In this document: piece after piece, positions 53,439-64,000 of the stretch
How positions within the stretch are numbered: the stretch's first letter is position 1
Layout: each line of letters opens with the position of its first letter
Made by a program: the position numbers and the translations under genes
Assembly: GCA_039621445.1 (NCBI GenBank)
Contig: CP154954.1
Span: 38,959,816-39,023,815, forward strand
Source: Euglena gracilis
Lineage: Eukaryota; Euglenida; Euglenophyceae; Euglenales
Direction of reading: 5' to 3'
Length of the DNA stretch: 64,000 nucleotides
The notes under the pieces: generated by a model
Seen by the model: the letters and a program-made list of their open reading frames with translations, nothing else
Database searches by the model: none
Told to the model about the DNA's origin: nothing

Positions 53439-55660
53439 AGCCCAGGAACCCCCCCCCCCAAATCGCAAAAACGCTGAAACGCACTCCACCCCCCGACTCC
53501 ACCCTGACAACCCCCGAAACCCCGCGAACCAAAAACCCCCCCCCCCGCACAGATGGCCCCAATTTACACAAAAAAGGCCAAATTTTGCGATTGTGGGGTG
53601 GTGACCAGCAGCGGCTCAGGTGATTCTGGGGTTTTGGGGGGTGGGGAACCCAGCTGATCTGGTACCGGGGACTGGTTGTTCTTTTTGGCACACCCCATTT
53701 CCTGGCATTGAGGCAAACTGGCCCCGAAAATCACGCCCCCACGCCCCTCCCCCCGAACAACACCCAAAAATTGTGAGAATTTTGCTATTTGGGGGGATTG
53801 AGCAGCAGTGGTTCTGACATTCATGGGGCTTTGGGGGGTGGGGAACCCAGCTGACCTGGTCCCGGGGGCTGGTGGGACGTTTTGGCACACCCCATTTCCT
53901 GGCATTGAGGCAAACTGGCCCGGAAAATCACGCCCCCACGCCCCTCCCCCCGAACAACACCCAAAAATTGTGAGAATTTTGCTATTTGGGGGGATTGAGC
54001 AGCAGTGGTTCTGATATTCATGGGGTTTTGGGGGGTGGGGAACCCAGCTGACCTGGTCCCGGGGGCTGGTGGGACGTTTTGGCACACCCCATTTCCTGGC
54101 ATTGGCCCCGAAAATCACGCCCCCCCGCCCCCCCCCCCCCCGAACAACACCCAAAAATTGTGCGAATTTTGCTATTTGGGGGGATTGAGCAGCAGTGGTT
54201 CTGATATTCATGGGGTTTTGGGGGGTGGGGAGCCCAGCTGACCTGGTCCCGGGGGCTGGTGGGACGTTTTGGCACACCCCATTTCCTGGCATTGAGGCAA
54301 TCTGGCCCCGAAAATCACCCCCCCCCCCCCCCCCCCCCCCGATCAACACCCAAAAATTGTGATAGCAAAATTCTCACAGTTTTTGGGTGTTGTTCGGGGG
54401 GGGGGTGGGGGCCTGATTTTCGGGGGCAGATTGCCTTGATGTGGGGTTTTGGGGGGTGGGGAACCCAGCCCTCGTGCCGGGGGCTGCTGGCACGTTTTGG
54501 CACACCCCATTTCCTGGCATTGAGGCAATCTGGCCAGGAAAATCACGCCCCCACGCCCCCTCCCCCGAACAACACCCAAAAATTGTGAGAATTTTGCTAT
54601 TTGGGGGGATTGAGCAGCAGTGGTTCTGATATTCATGGGGTTTTGGGGGGTGGGGAACCCAGCTGACCTGGTCCCGGGGGCAGGTGACACATTTTGGCAC
54701 ACCCCATTTCCTGGCATTGAGGCAATCTGGCCCGGAAAATCACGCCCCCACGCCCCCTCCCCCGAACAACGCCCAAAAATTGTGAGAATTTTGCTATTTG
54801 GGGGGATTGAGCAGCAGTGGTTCTGATATTCATGGGGTTTTGGGGGGTGGGGAACCCAGCTGACCTGGTCCCGGGGGCTGGTGGGACGTTTTGGCACACC
54901 CCATTTCCTGGCATTGGCCCCGAAAATCACGCCCCCCGCCCCCCCCCCCCCACCCCCCCCGAACAACACCCAAAAATTGTGCGAATTTTGCTATTTGGGG
55001 GGATTGAGCAGCAGTGGTTCTGACATTCATGGGGTTTTGGGGGGTGGGGAACCCAGCTGACCTGGTCCCGGGGGCTGGTGGGACGTTTTGGCGCACCCCA
55101 TTTCCTGGCATTGAGGCAAACTGGCCCCGAAAATCACGCCCGCACACCCCCCCCCCCCCGATCAACACCCAAAAATTGTGATAGCAAAATTCTCACAGTT
55201 TTTGGGTGTTGTTCGGGGGGGGGTGGGGGCCTGATTTTCGGGGGCAGATTGCCTTGATGCCAGGAAATGGGGTCCCCCCCCCAAAACCCCATGAATATCA
55301 GAACCACTGCTGCTCAATCCCCCCAAATAGCAAAATTCTTTGGGGGGACTGAGCAGCAGTGGTTCTCATATTCATGGGGTTTTGGGGGGTGGGGAACCCA
55401 GCCCTGGTCCCGGGGGCTGCTGGCACGTTTTGGCATTCCCCATTTCCTGGCATTGAGGCAATCTGGCCCGGAAAATCACGCCCCCCACGCCCCCACCCCT
55501 CCGTTTAACACCCAAAAATTGTGAGAATTTTGCCATTTGGGGGGATTGAGCAGCAGTGGTTCTGATATTCCTGGGGTTTTTGGGGATGGGGAACCCAGCT
55601 GACCTGGTCCCGGGGGCTGGTGGGACGTTTTGGCACACCCCATTTCCTCGAATTGCAAAA
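52440..55660. repeat. 197-bp satellite array
   Basis: Unit marked by GGGGGATTGAGCAGCAGTGG, GGGGAACCCAGCTGACCTGG, CACACCCCATTTCCTGGCAT and ACACCCAAAAATTGT. Successive units start 197 bp apart where undisturbed (for example 53,808, 54,005 and again 54,620, 54,817). Length varies at a C run. Orientation flips over short stretches at about 54,357-54,430, 55,165-55,330. The left part (52,440-53,540) is more diverged and includes a GACCCTGCCGTTTGG unit variant. Long minus-strand frames here only reflect the repeat. Confidence 0.93.
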
Positions 55661-56190
55661 CCTTGACAAATTGCAACTGTTGACCTTGCGCTTTCCCTTG
55701 CTGAATCAATTACACTTTTGATACCGTCACCTTTGACCTCGTGCGAGACATCACCTTCATTGTCATCCATCATCCAAATCTTCGTTATCATCTTCCGAAA
55801 CATTTCAAAGTCAGGTTTCATCCAAAAGGTAATTGCTCAATTTCAATGAATTGCCATATCTTGCAATTGGATCTGCAGAAGGTGCGGAAGGGATCAGCAC
55901 ATGCACAGGGGGTGGTTGGGGTCACGGGGAAACACCACATTTTCCGTTGCCAAATTCACCGAACCCAAGATATGGAAAATTTTTCCATAAATTCGGAATA
56001 CCCGCGCTCGAAAGTTGGTTTTGAAACCAAATTAGGAACCGGCTGGGAAGGAGGTACTGCTCCACCAAGGGGGTGGCAGGAATGATCAATTAACCAGGAT
56101 TAACTGGGGGGGGTCCCAGATTGATTTACCAGACATCTCATTTTTGGGGCAAGATTGAATCCCAAGAACTGGGGGGGTGCCAGAAAGTGC
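55640..56190 (+). repeat. Segmental duplication with empty MITE site, copy 1
   Basis: From ACCTTGACAAATTG to GATCAATTAACC this matches 56,990-57,800. It contains the uninterrupted sequence CACCGAACCCAAGATATGG (8-bp site at 55,957-55,964) where copy 2 holds a MITE. 56,190-56,460 is a diverged satellite unit. Confidence 0.82.
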
Positions 56191-56639
56191 CACCTGTCCC
56201 CGGGTGCAGCAGGGGTTCTGGTATTGATGGGGTTTTGGGGGGCTGGGGAACCCAGCTGACCTGGTCCCCGGGGGCAGGTGGCACGTTTTGGCACACATCA
56301 CGCCCCGACTCACCAACACCCAAAAAATTGTCAAAATTCTGCCATTCGGGGGTGGTGGGAATACAACTGCTCAACCCCCCCCCCGAATGCAGGAATTTGA
56401 GAATTTTGGGGTCTTAATCGGGGCGTGGGGCGTGATTTTCAGGGCCAGATTGCGTCAATGGCCAGAAAAGGGGTTGCTAATAAATGCGACCAGCCTCCCG
56501 GCCCAGGTCGGTGCTTGTCTGTTAGTCGATCCATGGCAAAACAGGTCGATCCACACCTATTTTTGGCCAACTTTGGGTCACTGATGGACAGGGAAACACA
56601 AAACAGGGTGAGAAGATACGGCTGGTGTCGGGCTGCGAG

Positions 56640-56815
56640 CACCAACCCCAACCTTATCCCTAACCCTATCCCTAACCCTGTCCCACACCACGTCCCTAAA
56701 CCGTGACCCTAACCCTAACCCTGACCAACCCTATCTAATCCTAAACCGTATCCCTAAACCATAATCCCAACCCAAACCCTAACCCAATCCCTGACCCTGA
56801 CCCGAACCCTGTGGG
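56640..56815. repeat. Interstitial CCCTAA-type telomere-like tract
   Basis: About 170 bp of degenerate CCCTAA, CCCTGA and CCCTAT units, such as GACCCTAACCCTAACCCTGA. It is the TTAGGG class seen on one strand only. Confidence 0.8.
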
Positions 56816-56989
56816 TGCGTCAACCCCACCACAGTGGGCACGTCATCATAGACGGATTCCTAACTTTAATTGGTGAGGATCGACTAACAGACTTGATGCA
56901 CTGCCGTGGATCAACTAACAGACAAGTGCCACCAGGTCAGCTGGGTTCCTGGGCCCCAAAAACCCGATTATCACCGGAACAACTCCTGC

Positions 56990-57800
56990 TCAACACCCCC
57001 CGAATGACGAAATTGTGGCTTGACGAAATTGTGACACTTTTGACACTGTCATTTTGAGAGACATCACCTTCATAGTCATCCATCATCCAAATCTTCGTCA
57101 TCGTCTTCCAAGTACTCAAATGTTTCAAGATCAGGTTCCATCCAAAGCATGGTTATTGCTCAATTTCAATGAATTGTCATTTCTTGCAATTGAATCTGCA
57201 GAAGGTGCGGAAGGAAGCGTCACATGCACAGGGGGATGGTTCGGGTCACGGGGGAACACCACATTTTCCGTTGCCAAATTCACCGAACCAGGCTTGTGCT
57301 GAGTCGGGTGCCTACCCCACGGGGGGGGGGGGGTGGGAGTGCCAGGGGCAGGCACCCCATAGCACCCGATCCGACCCCCCCCCCGGGGGGGAGGGTTTTG
57401 GGGGTGCCTGCCCATAGCAGGCACCCCCTCTCCGACCCCCGGCGCCGGGGGTCCAGAAAAAGCCATTTCAATGAAAATTTTCTTGGTCCCCCCCCTCAGA
57501 CCCCTGCTCCCCCCGGGGGGGATGTGCCTGCTAGGGGCAGGGACCCTATAGCACCCACCCACCACCCTCCCCCCCCCCCGGTCGGTCAGCACAAGCATGC
57601 ACCGAACCCAAGATATGAAAAAAAGTTCCCATAAGCTCGCAATACCCGCGCTCGAAGGTCAGGTTTGACACCAAATTAGGAACCGGTTGGGAAAGAGGTG
57701 CTGCCCCACCCAGGGGGTGGCAGGGATGATCAATTAACCGCCAAAGCAGGGACCAAGCGCATAACCGTGATTAACTGGGGGTCCCAGATTGATTAACCAA
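56990..57800 (+). repeat. Segmental duplication, copy 2, carrying a MITE
   Basis: Homologous to 55,640-56,190 over ATCACCTTCAT, CATCATCCAAATCTTCGT, CAATTTCAATGAATTG, CTGCAGAAGGTGCGGAAGG and GGCAGGGATGATCAATTAACC, interrupted only by 57,289-57,599. Confidence 0.85.
57289..57599. mobile_element. hAT-like MITE, copy 3 (311 bp)
   Basis: Termini CAGGCTTGTGCTGA and the complement of TCAGCACAAGCATG. Perfect 8-bp duplication CACCGAAC at 57,281-57,288 and 57,600-57,607; the paralogous unoccupied site is at 55,957-55,964. The interior is homologous to copy 1 in the opposite orientation. Confidence 0.93.
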
Positions 57801-58193
57801 ACTTCTCATTTTAAGGGCCTGATTGCCCTTGAAAAAATGGAAATGGGGGTGCGACCGCCCCCCTGGGACCAGGTCAGCTGGGTTTCCCCGCCCCCAGAAA
57901 CCCCTTTATCGTCAGAACCACTGCTGGTAAACACCCCGAGTAGCGAAATTTTGGCAAAAATTTGGCAATTTTCGGTGTAAATCGGGGCGCGGGGACATGA
58001 ATTTCAGAAAATATATATCTCTGCGCATTTCTCACGTTGCTGTTACTCTACATAACAATCCTTAGAGATTGCACGTCAATGAAACGTCAAAAAACAAACC
58101 ACGGGCCGCGACAGTTTTGGGGTTCCTGCGATTGCTGTGGCCCAAGGGGGGTATAAGTTTGGGGGGGGGCAGGTTTAATGATCATGTGCGGCG

Positions 58194-58400
58194 GTGTTAA
58201 TTATTCACGGCGTTGCAGCGTCTCCGACGGAGATATCAGCTGTAACTCCCAATATGGTGAGAGACCTCTGCAGAAAAGGAAAACCACGCAGCCGAAGGGG
58301 GGTATGCCCGTGTCTTGGAAGAATGGATGAAGACCAAAGCCTGTTGGATCTCTTGAAGGACACAATGTGCTTCCACATTGTTGACAAATGCCTGAGAGGT
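58194..58400 (+). CDS. Possible low-GC exon
   Basis: An open stretch reads ISAVTPNMVRDLCRKGKPRS and MDEDQSLLDLLKDTMCFHIV, ending CLRG before a GTAAAA donor. Composition looks like a real protein segment, but third positions lack the G/C bias of other exons here. No family recognised. The rest of 57,800-58,700 holds no supported gene. Confidence 0.28.
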
Positions 58401-58717
58401 AAAAGGAGTCCTGGGCTGGAGCTAGGTCAAACCAGTGGTCGAGCCGAGGATCAAAAAAATCAATTTTTTGTGATTTTGAAATTGCAAAAAAAAATAAAAA
58501 AACTGACAAAAAATATGCCCAAAAATTGGTTTCTCCCCCGACCCCGAAACCCCCCCAAAAAGGCGATAACAACGAACAACACACACTGTCGATGCAAATC
58601 GCCGGGGAAGGAAATTTTCTGGTCATTTAAACCAAACAATCACTTGGCACCCTGGGGTTGGATGGATGCAGGAACTGCATCGAGTTTCGGGGCAGTGCCA
58701 CACCTTCAGGTCTTCAG

Positions 58718-58933
58718 GCGTCTGGGGGCTCCTTCGCCCGCTGCGCTGCGCTGCAGGCCAGCGACGTCCCGACGCGTGGCAGCCCCGAGCTGCGGGGTCG
58801 ACCCCTGCGGCTGCGGCCGGGGCCCGCTTCGGCTACTCCGGCAGCCGGCGGTGGCGCCGCTGCCGCCTGGCGACCCCCGATGGATGTCCCACGGAACACA
58901 CCGCCGCACAAAAACACCAACACAACGGGGTAA
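58718..58933 (+). CDS. Candidate terminal GC-rich exon
   Basis: After a GGTCTTCAG acceptor the preferred frame reads ASGGSFARCAALQASDVPTR, an Arg/Pro/Ala-rich middle, WRPPMDVPRNTPPHKN and TAA at 58,931-58,933. An acceptor 8 bp upstream gives a different open frame with Cys pairs, so frame choice is uncertain. Function unknown. Confidence 0.28.
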   Translation, partial: ASGGSFARCAALQASDVPTRGSPELRGRPLRLRPGPASATPAAGGGAAAAWRPPMDVPRNTPPHKNTNTTG

Positions 58934-59239
58934 ATGACGTCCGGCAAACCTGCCTAACCTTCAGGGGGGAATCGGTTGCTCCGGAAAAAAAAAAGCAGGC
59001 AACACACAAACCACCACGCGACCAGTGGGTACTGCCAGTTGTGGCCCAATGCTGACCACCACCAAACATCAGCAGGGTTATCAGGATGGGTCGGGTCTGT
59101 CGCACAATAATACAACTGCTGGCCAGGCACTTGAAACCTGCCCTGGAATTTGTTCACCACCCGTTTGAACCTGCTCACCGTGCACAGCAATTGCTTTGGT
59201 TGCGTGGCTTGTGGCTGCTGCGGTTTGGCCACCTGCTTG

Positions 59240-60225
59240 CTCGCTTTGGCCGCGATGGCAGCCATTTGCTTGCTTCGGCCACACTCGCAGCCATTTGCCG
59301 CACCAGCGGCCATTTGCTTGCTTCGGCCGCACAGGCAGCCATTTGCTCGCTTAGGCCGCGCTAGCAGCCATTTGTTTGCTTCGGCCACACCGGTGGCCAT
59401 TTGCTTGCTTCGGCCACGCCAGCGGCCATTTGCTTGCTTCGGCCACACCACCGGCCATTTGCTTGCTTCGGCCACACCAGCGGCCATTTGCTTGCTTCGG
59501 CCGCGCCGGCGGCCATTTGTTTGCTCCGGCCACGCCACCGGCCATTTGCTTGCTTCGGCCACGCCAGCGGCCATTTGCTTGCTTCGGCCACGCCGGCGGC
59601 CATTTGCTTGCTTCGGCCGCGCCAGCGGCCATTTGCTTGCTTCGGCCATGCCGGCAGCCATTTGCTTGCTTCGGCCACGCTGGCGGCCATTTGCTTACTT
59701 CGGCCGTGCCAGCGGCCATTTGCTTGCTTCGGCCACGCCAGCGGCCATTTGCTTGCTTCGGCCACGCCGGCGGCCATTTGCTTGCTTCGGCCACGCCGGC
59801 GGCCATTTGCTTGCTTCGGCCACGCCGGCGGCCATTTGCTTGCTTCGGCCACGCCAGCGGCCATTTGCTTGCTTCGGCTGCACCAGCGGCCATTTGCTTG
59901 CTTCGGCCACGCCACCGGCCATTTGCTTGCTTCGGCCACGCCGGCGGCCATTTGCTTGCTTCGGCCACGCCAGCGGCCATTTGCTTGCTTCGGCCACGCC
60001 GGCGGCCATTTGCTTGCTTCGGCTGCACCCACCATTTGCTTGCTTCGGCCGCGCTGGCAGCCGAGGAGGGCAATTGCTTTGGTTGCGTGGCTTGTGGCTT
60101 GTGGCTTTGGCCACCGCTTGCTCAGTTTGGCTGCGCCAGCGGCCATTTGCATCCTTCGGACGCGCCTGCGGCGATTTTGCTTGCTTCGGCCACACAGGCG
60201 GCCATTTGCTTGCTTCGGCGACACT
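59240..60225. repeat. 29-bp minisatellite, open in all six frames
   Basis: About 33 units of GCCATTTGCTTGCTTCGGCC followed by a variable ACGCCAGCG-like part. Because 29 is not a multiple of three and the unit lacks stops on either strand, every frame stays open for hundreds of codons, each with a 29-residue period. No start context or splice signal supports a gene. The short flanking segment AATTGCTTTGGTTGCGTGGC occurs on both sides (59,188 and 60,071). Confidence 0.93.
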
Positions 60226-60229
60226 GGAC

Positions 60230-61079
60230 TTGCCACCTGCCTTGGTCCTACAACTACTGCTGAGGTTTCCAGCCACCTCAAAAAGTTAGAAGTGCCTGGC
60301 CGGGACATCATACGTCTGGTGGGGGCAGAATGTGGACCCATTGGCACCCTGGAAAAGGTTGCGAAAAAATACCCAGGCTGAAACTCTGGGAAATGCTGGA
60401 ACGTCAGTGCCAAAAATTGGGAGGAAAACAAACAGTGTCAGAAAAACAAAGATATGAATGCAAACAAAAGAAAAAATGCAGAAATTAAAAAGAGTTTTTG
60501 CCTTCACAAAACTGTTACCTTTACCGGTTGCACATGGTGTCGGGGGTGATGGGAGACAGTACCAGGGGTGGGGGGGGGTGGTGCTCGAAAAAAAATTGAA
60601 AAAATTCTGCAAGGAAAAATTTGGTGATTTCCTCCCAAAACAGTGGCAAAATAACCATTTTTGGCAGCAGCCGCCTAAATTATTATTTTGGCGGGATTTC
60701 GCAAACCCATTCCTTCCACGCCACTTTTACCAATTTTCGCCGCCTGTCGGTGTCAAAAAAAACTTGCCTGTCATCACACCTTCGTGCTGACCCCTCTGTG
60801 ACGCACGCAAAACACCCAACCTAACTGGATCCCTGGAAGCTGGAGAGGCAATTCTACACCATTCTCTGCGCGATCTTCGCGGGATCGCCAGCTTTGCAGG
60901 CGATGGGACTGCTGACGCTGCCGCTGCTGCTGCCACTGCCCCGCCACTTCAGCCCACCGCCCCCCCCCCCCGCTCACCACAAACCAGGCAAACAAACACT
61001 GGTGCCAAGGGTGTAAAGAGTGATTTCTGAACGCGCAAATGTTCTCAGAACCAGAATATGTGTGTGTCTGTGTACGCAC
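60230..61079. other. AT-rich region without a supported gene
   Basis: Contains a small GC-rich stretch (60,890-60,960) without convincing splice sites. Nothing else recognised. Confidence 0.4.
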
Positions 61080-61857
61080 GTACCTCCCCCCCCCCAAGCC
61101 CAACGAACACTAAAGTGACAACCTAGACGGTCCGAACGGGGGGCGTTCGTTGGACATGGGTGTTCACTAATTCTGTCACCTTTTCAGTGTAGCCTTGAAA
61201 CGTGCATAATCAGTGCATGCCAGGGCAGAATGGGAAGGCCTGGTGGGGGGTCGACCCCCCACCCGTGAGGTGGGGGGGGGTCGACCACCAACCCACCACA
61301 GCATTTTCATCGACTTCGGGAAAATGGGGATGTTAGGAAGAAAATTTTTTGAATTTTTTTTGAAAAAACGAACCCAAAACACATGATTTTTTGATGGGAA
61401 ACCATTTTTTTTCACAAAAAGTCTCAAAAAATCAGGGTTAAAAATTAGTAGTTTTTGGGGGGGGTCAAAAAAACGAAGGTCAAAAAAAAGTGGACCAAAT
61501 TTTTGCACAATCAAATTTTGCTGACGTTTTTTTTTAATTTTTTTGGACTTTCAATGGCATTTTTTGTTTCAAAAAAACTCGCAAAATCAAAATTTTGAGA
61601 AAATGTTGAAGTTTGGGAGGTGTGATGGGGGGGGTCTTGCAGGGGGTGGTGGGGTCGACCCCCCCCACAAATCCGGAAACCTGACTGGAATCAATACCGT
61701 GACCTGAATCAGAATCTCTGGCATCCTCACAACAGCAAAAAAATGAGTATTTCCTTGTCCAACACAAAAAAAAGTATATGGTGACAGTCTAGACGGTCCG
61801 AACACCCCCTGTTCGTTGGGCAAGGGTGTTCGTTGGGCTTGGGGGGGGGGGAGGTAC
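61080..61857. mobile_element. 778-bp terminal-inverted-repeat element
   Basis: Ends GTACCTCCCCCCCCCCAAGC...CCAACGAACAC and its complement form inverted repeats of about 31 bp. Just inside both ends is a direct repeat TCTAGACGGTCCGAAC/CCTAGACGGTCCGAAC. The interior (61,215-61,660) belongs to the GGGGTCGACCCC repeat family of 43.1-43.7 kb. The GTAC at each edge may be part of the inverted repeat or a 4-bp target duplication. No transposase. Confidence 0.78.
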
Positions 61858-62423
61858 AAATGATGGCTCAAAAAGCTATGCCTGTGCTATCACCCACCAA
61901 TGTGGCCCAAAACCACTTTTTTTTCTGGATCCTCGGGGTGGGTTGGTGGCGGGGTGCTGTGGCCGCCCGCGTCGCGAGAGGCCGACCTGAAAAGATGGAT
62001 TAACAAATGAATCGGCGGGGTGGACGAACCCAACCAGGGGGAGGGGAACAAATGAGAGGCCAACATTCCAGAATGCAGGCCACAAACCAGGGGGGGGGGG
62101 GAACAGCAAAAATGCCAAGAAATGTATGTACAACTTTATGTTGTCTGGTGGTGAAGCAATTTGCCTGTGCATTGTTGCCCTCCAAAAATATCAGCAAAAA
62201 AACCATCTCCAAAAAAACAAAAAAAGACGATTCGCAAGTTTTTAATTATCAAAAAAACGAACCATATGCAAAAAATGCAAAATCACAAATCTTTGGATGA
62301 TGCGAAAAGCAAATTATGCAACTTGAATATCCCCCCGGAGGCTGGCTGTGAACCCTTGAGCAGAAGCCTGCTCCCTGTGGGTGGGGTAATGCCAGGCGGC
62401 CTTGCGTTCAATGCACAAGGTAC

Positions 62424-62562
62424 CTGACGGACAGGCCGGCCAATGGTCGTGGGCGTTGCGGGGGCTGGGGAGGGGCCGGGGACTGGGGGCGCTGCCCGCA
62501 CCCGCACCCGCACCCGCCGCGCCGACCGCCGCCGCCGCCGGCCGCAGCGTCTTCAGTGTCCC
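62424..62562 (-). CDS. Minus-strand exon, family member 3
   Basis: After a CACGACCAG acceptor the minus strand reads GTLKTLRPAAAAVGAAGAGA, an Ala/Gly/Pro/Ser-rich middle, and RNAHDHWPACPS before a GTACCT donor (phase 1). The opening Gln-Gly-x-Leu-Lys and its acceptor match members 1 and 2, and similar flanking sequence (GTGCCACGGGGCACTGG) follows nearby. The rest has diverged. Plus frames are also open because of the GC content. Function unknown. Confidence 0.33.
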
Positions 62563-62734
62563 CTGGTCGTGCGCCGCAAGCCAAAGACATACGGGGGGTG
62601 GGGGGGCGGCGCAGACTGCGTGAGGTGGGAACAAGGCGCAAGACGGAGACAGAGACAGAGAGAGGTGCCTATTACCATGATTCATACAACGATTACCATG
62701 GTTTGTCACCACGACCTGGGTGTGCATGCGTGTG

Positions 62735-63645
62735 CCAGCGTGCGGGTCACTCCACAAAGATAGCAAAACAAGGGAAGGGGAGCTGCAAACCAACCATGGA
62801 TTTGTGCGCAGTGCCACGGGGCACTGGATTTGGAGGTGTTGGGTTGTGGTAGGGCCACGTTGTGAAAGGCCGACCCAATGGAGTGGGAATCAAAGACCAA
62901 AATTCTCATGAAAACAAACAGACAATATGCCCAAAATAATCCAAGAGAGCCAGCTAGCTACAAAGCATATTGAACAACCAATCTTCATAAAATACAACAT
63001 GTGACAAACAATTGAATCAAAAAACTGTCATAATGAACAACTGAATATAAAAATATATTTTCAAATAGTTCACATTTATTTTCAAATAGTTCAAAAAACA
63101 AAATAAAATAACAAATGAGTCAACAACAGAAGCAACGAAAAAAAAAAAAAAAAAAAAAAAAACAACGAAAAAGCGCAATACTTAGACAAGACAATTGCAG
63201 AGGTGCATCCACAAAAATATGAAAGAGCGCAAACAAAAAATGTCTGTTTGTCACCATGGACAATCTGGTTGTGCAGCCTCCAGAGCCCGTCGGGTGTCAC
63301 TCCACAAACGATAGCAAACACACTCGCCCCGGAGGGGACTGCAAACCAACCATGTTATTTGTGCGCAGTGCCACGGGCCTGGATTTGGAGGTTTTTGGGT
63401 TTTGGTAGGGCCCCCGTTGTGAAAGGCCCTCCCTCCCCCTCCCCCCCAAAATAATCCAAGAGAGCCAGCCTAGCCCTGGCAATCCCATCCCCACTCCAAT
63501 AAAATACCCCACCAAATTGAATCAAAACAACCATAATGAACAACTGAATATAAAAAATATTTTCAAATAAAAAAAGAATAAATAAAGTTCACATTTCATT
63601 TTCAAATTAGTTCAAAAAAACCAAATAATAACAAATGTAGTACAA
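62735..63645 (+). repeat. Tandem duplication with a period of about 530 bp
   Basis: 62,735-63,115 and 63,275-63,645 share GTCACTCCACAAA, GCAAACCAACCATG, TTTGTGCGCAGTGCCACGGG, AATAATCCAAGAGAGCCAGC and CATAATGAACAACTGAATAT in order. A poly-A run (63,140-63,162) lies between them. Confidence 0.82.
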
Positions 63646-64000
63646 CATAAAAACAAACAACAACCCCCAGACCCCACTCCCCCCCCTCCCAAAAATGCCC
63701 CAAAAAAATATGGTCCACAAACAACTCCCCCAAAAAAAATCTTGGCAAATTGCAATGTCATAGCGTTTTTGGGGGGTCACCACTGGTAGCCATGAAAAAT
63801 TTTGGTGCTCACAGGTGAACCATGAAAATGTCACCTTGACCACACTGGACATACAAAGAGTTCATGGTGAATTGCACCATAACATCCTCTTTCCCAAACC
63901 CACCCCCCTTTCTCCTGCCCACCCCCCTTTCACAGCACAGCAGTGGACGTCGTTTGATGCCGCAAGGTTGATGGAATAATTTCACAAAAATGAAAACCAA
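63646..64000. other. Window end, no supported gene
   Basis: AT-rich sequence with C runs. No exon or element recognised. Confidence 0.4.

Noticed and set aside
52440-55660. CRISPR-like or gene-family interpretation of the repeats
   Set aside because: Units are 197 bp, contiguous and without unique spacers; the minus-strand frames change with C-run length. It is a satellite.
59150-60431. Seven overlapping frames of 193-379 codons as a repeat protein
   Set aside because: A stop-free 29-bp unit keeps all six frames open; no frame is favoured by codon use or a start site.

Overview
This is a 64-kb piece of a eukaryotic nuclear genome. It has very long microsatellites, GT-AG-bounded short exons with strongly G/C third codon positions, interstitial TTAGGG-like tracts, an abundance of transposable elements, and no prokaryotic gene layout. 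The species cannot be named from sequence alone. GC-rich proline/glycine-rich exons in AT-rich, repeat-filled introns, together with DIRS retrotransposons, suggest a repeat-rich protist/algal or early-branching lineage. That is inference.

Layout. 1-5.5 kb: a 1.8-kb ATGT tract, a possible GKGEY-repeat exon and a 1.2-kb ATACAT tract. 5.6-28.8 kb, plus strand: a run of small GC-rich exons that assemble into six phase-compatible gene models at 5.6-7.4, 7.9-8.9, 13.0-13.7, 14.3-19.4, 23.1-24.5 and 27.4-28.8 kb, with weaker exons between. I recognise none of the encoded proteins; one carries a compact Cys/His knuckle. Introns hold microsatellites, a strand-switching 10-bp satellite (21.2-22.3 kb) and a fold-back element (24.7-26.6 kb) with a second element nested in it.

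29.5-39 kb is a transposon nest. A decayed DIRS-type tyrosine-recombinase retrotransposon (29.5-38.66 kb) is interrupted inside its gag-like region by a younger, almost intact DIRS element (30,048-34,662). The younger copy has left and right inverted terminal repeats and an internal complementary region that matches both termini perfectly. It encodes reverse transcriptase, RNase H, a methyltransferase-like domain and tyrosine recombinase in two overlapping frames; one TAG interrupts RNase H. A third DIRS right end follows.

39-64 kb is mostly repeats: dispersed poly-G/poly-C families with stable GC hairpins, three copies of a hAT-like MITE with perfect 8-bp target duplications (41.9, 47.7, 57.3 kb), a 197-bp satellite (52.4-55.7 kb), a 29-bp minisatellite open in all six frames (59.2-60.2 kb), and a TIR element at 61.1 kb. 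Between them lie a few minus-strand coding exons, three of which appear homologous (46.7, 48.8, 62.5 kb).
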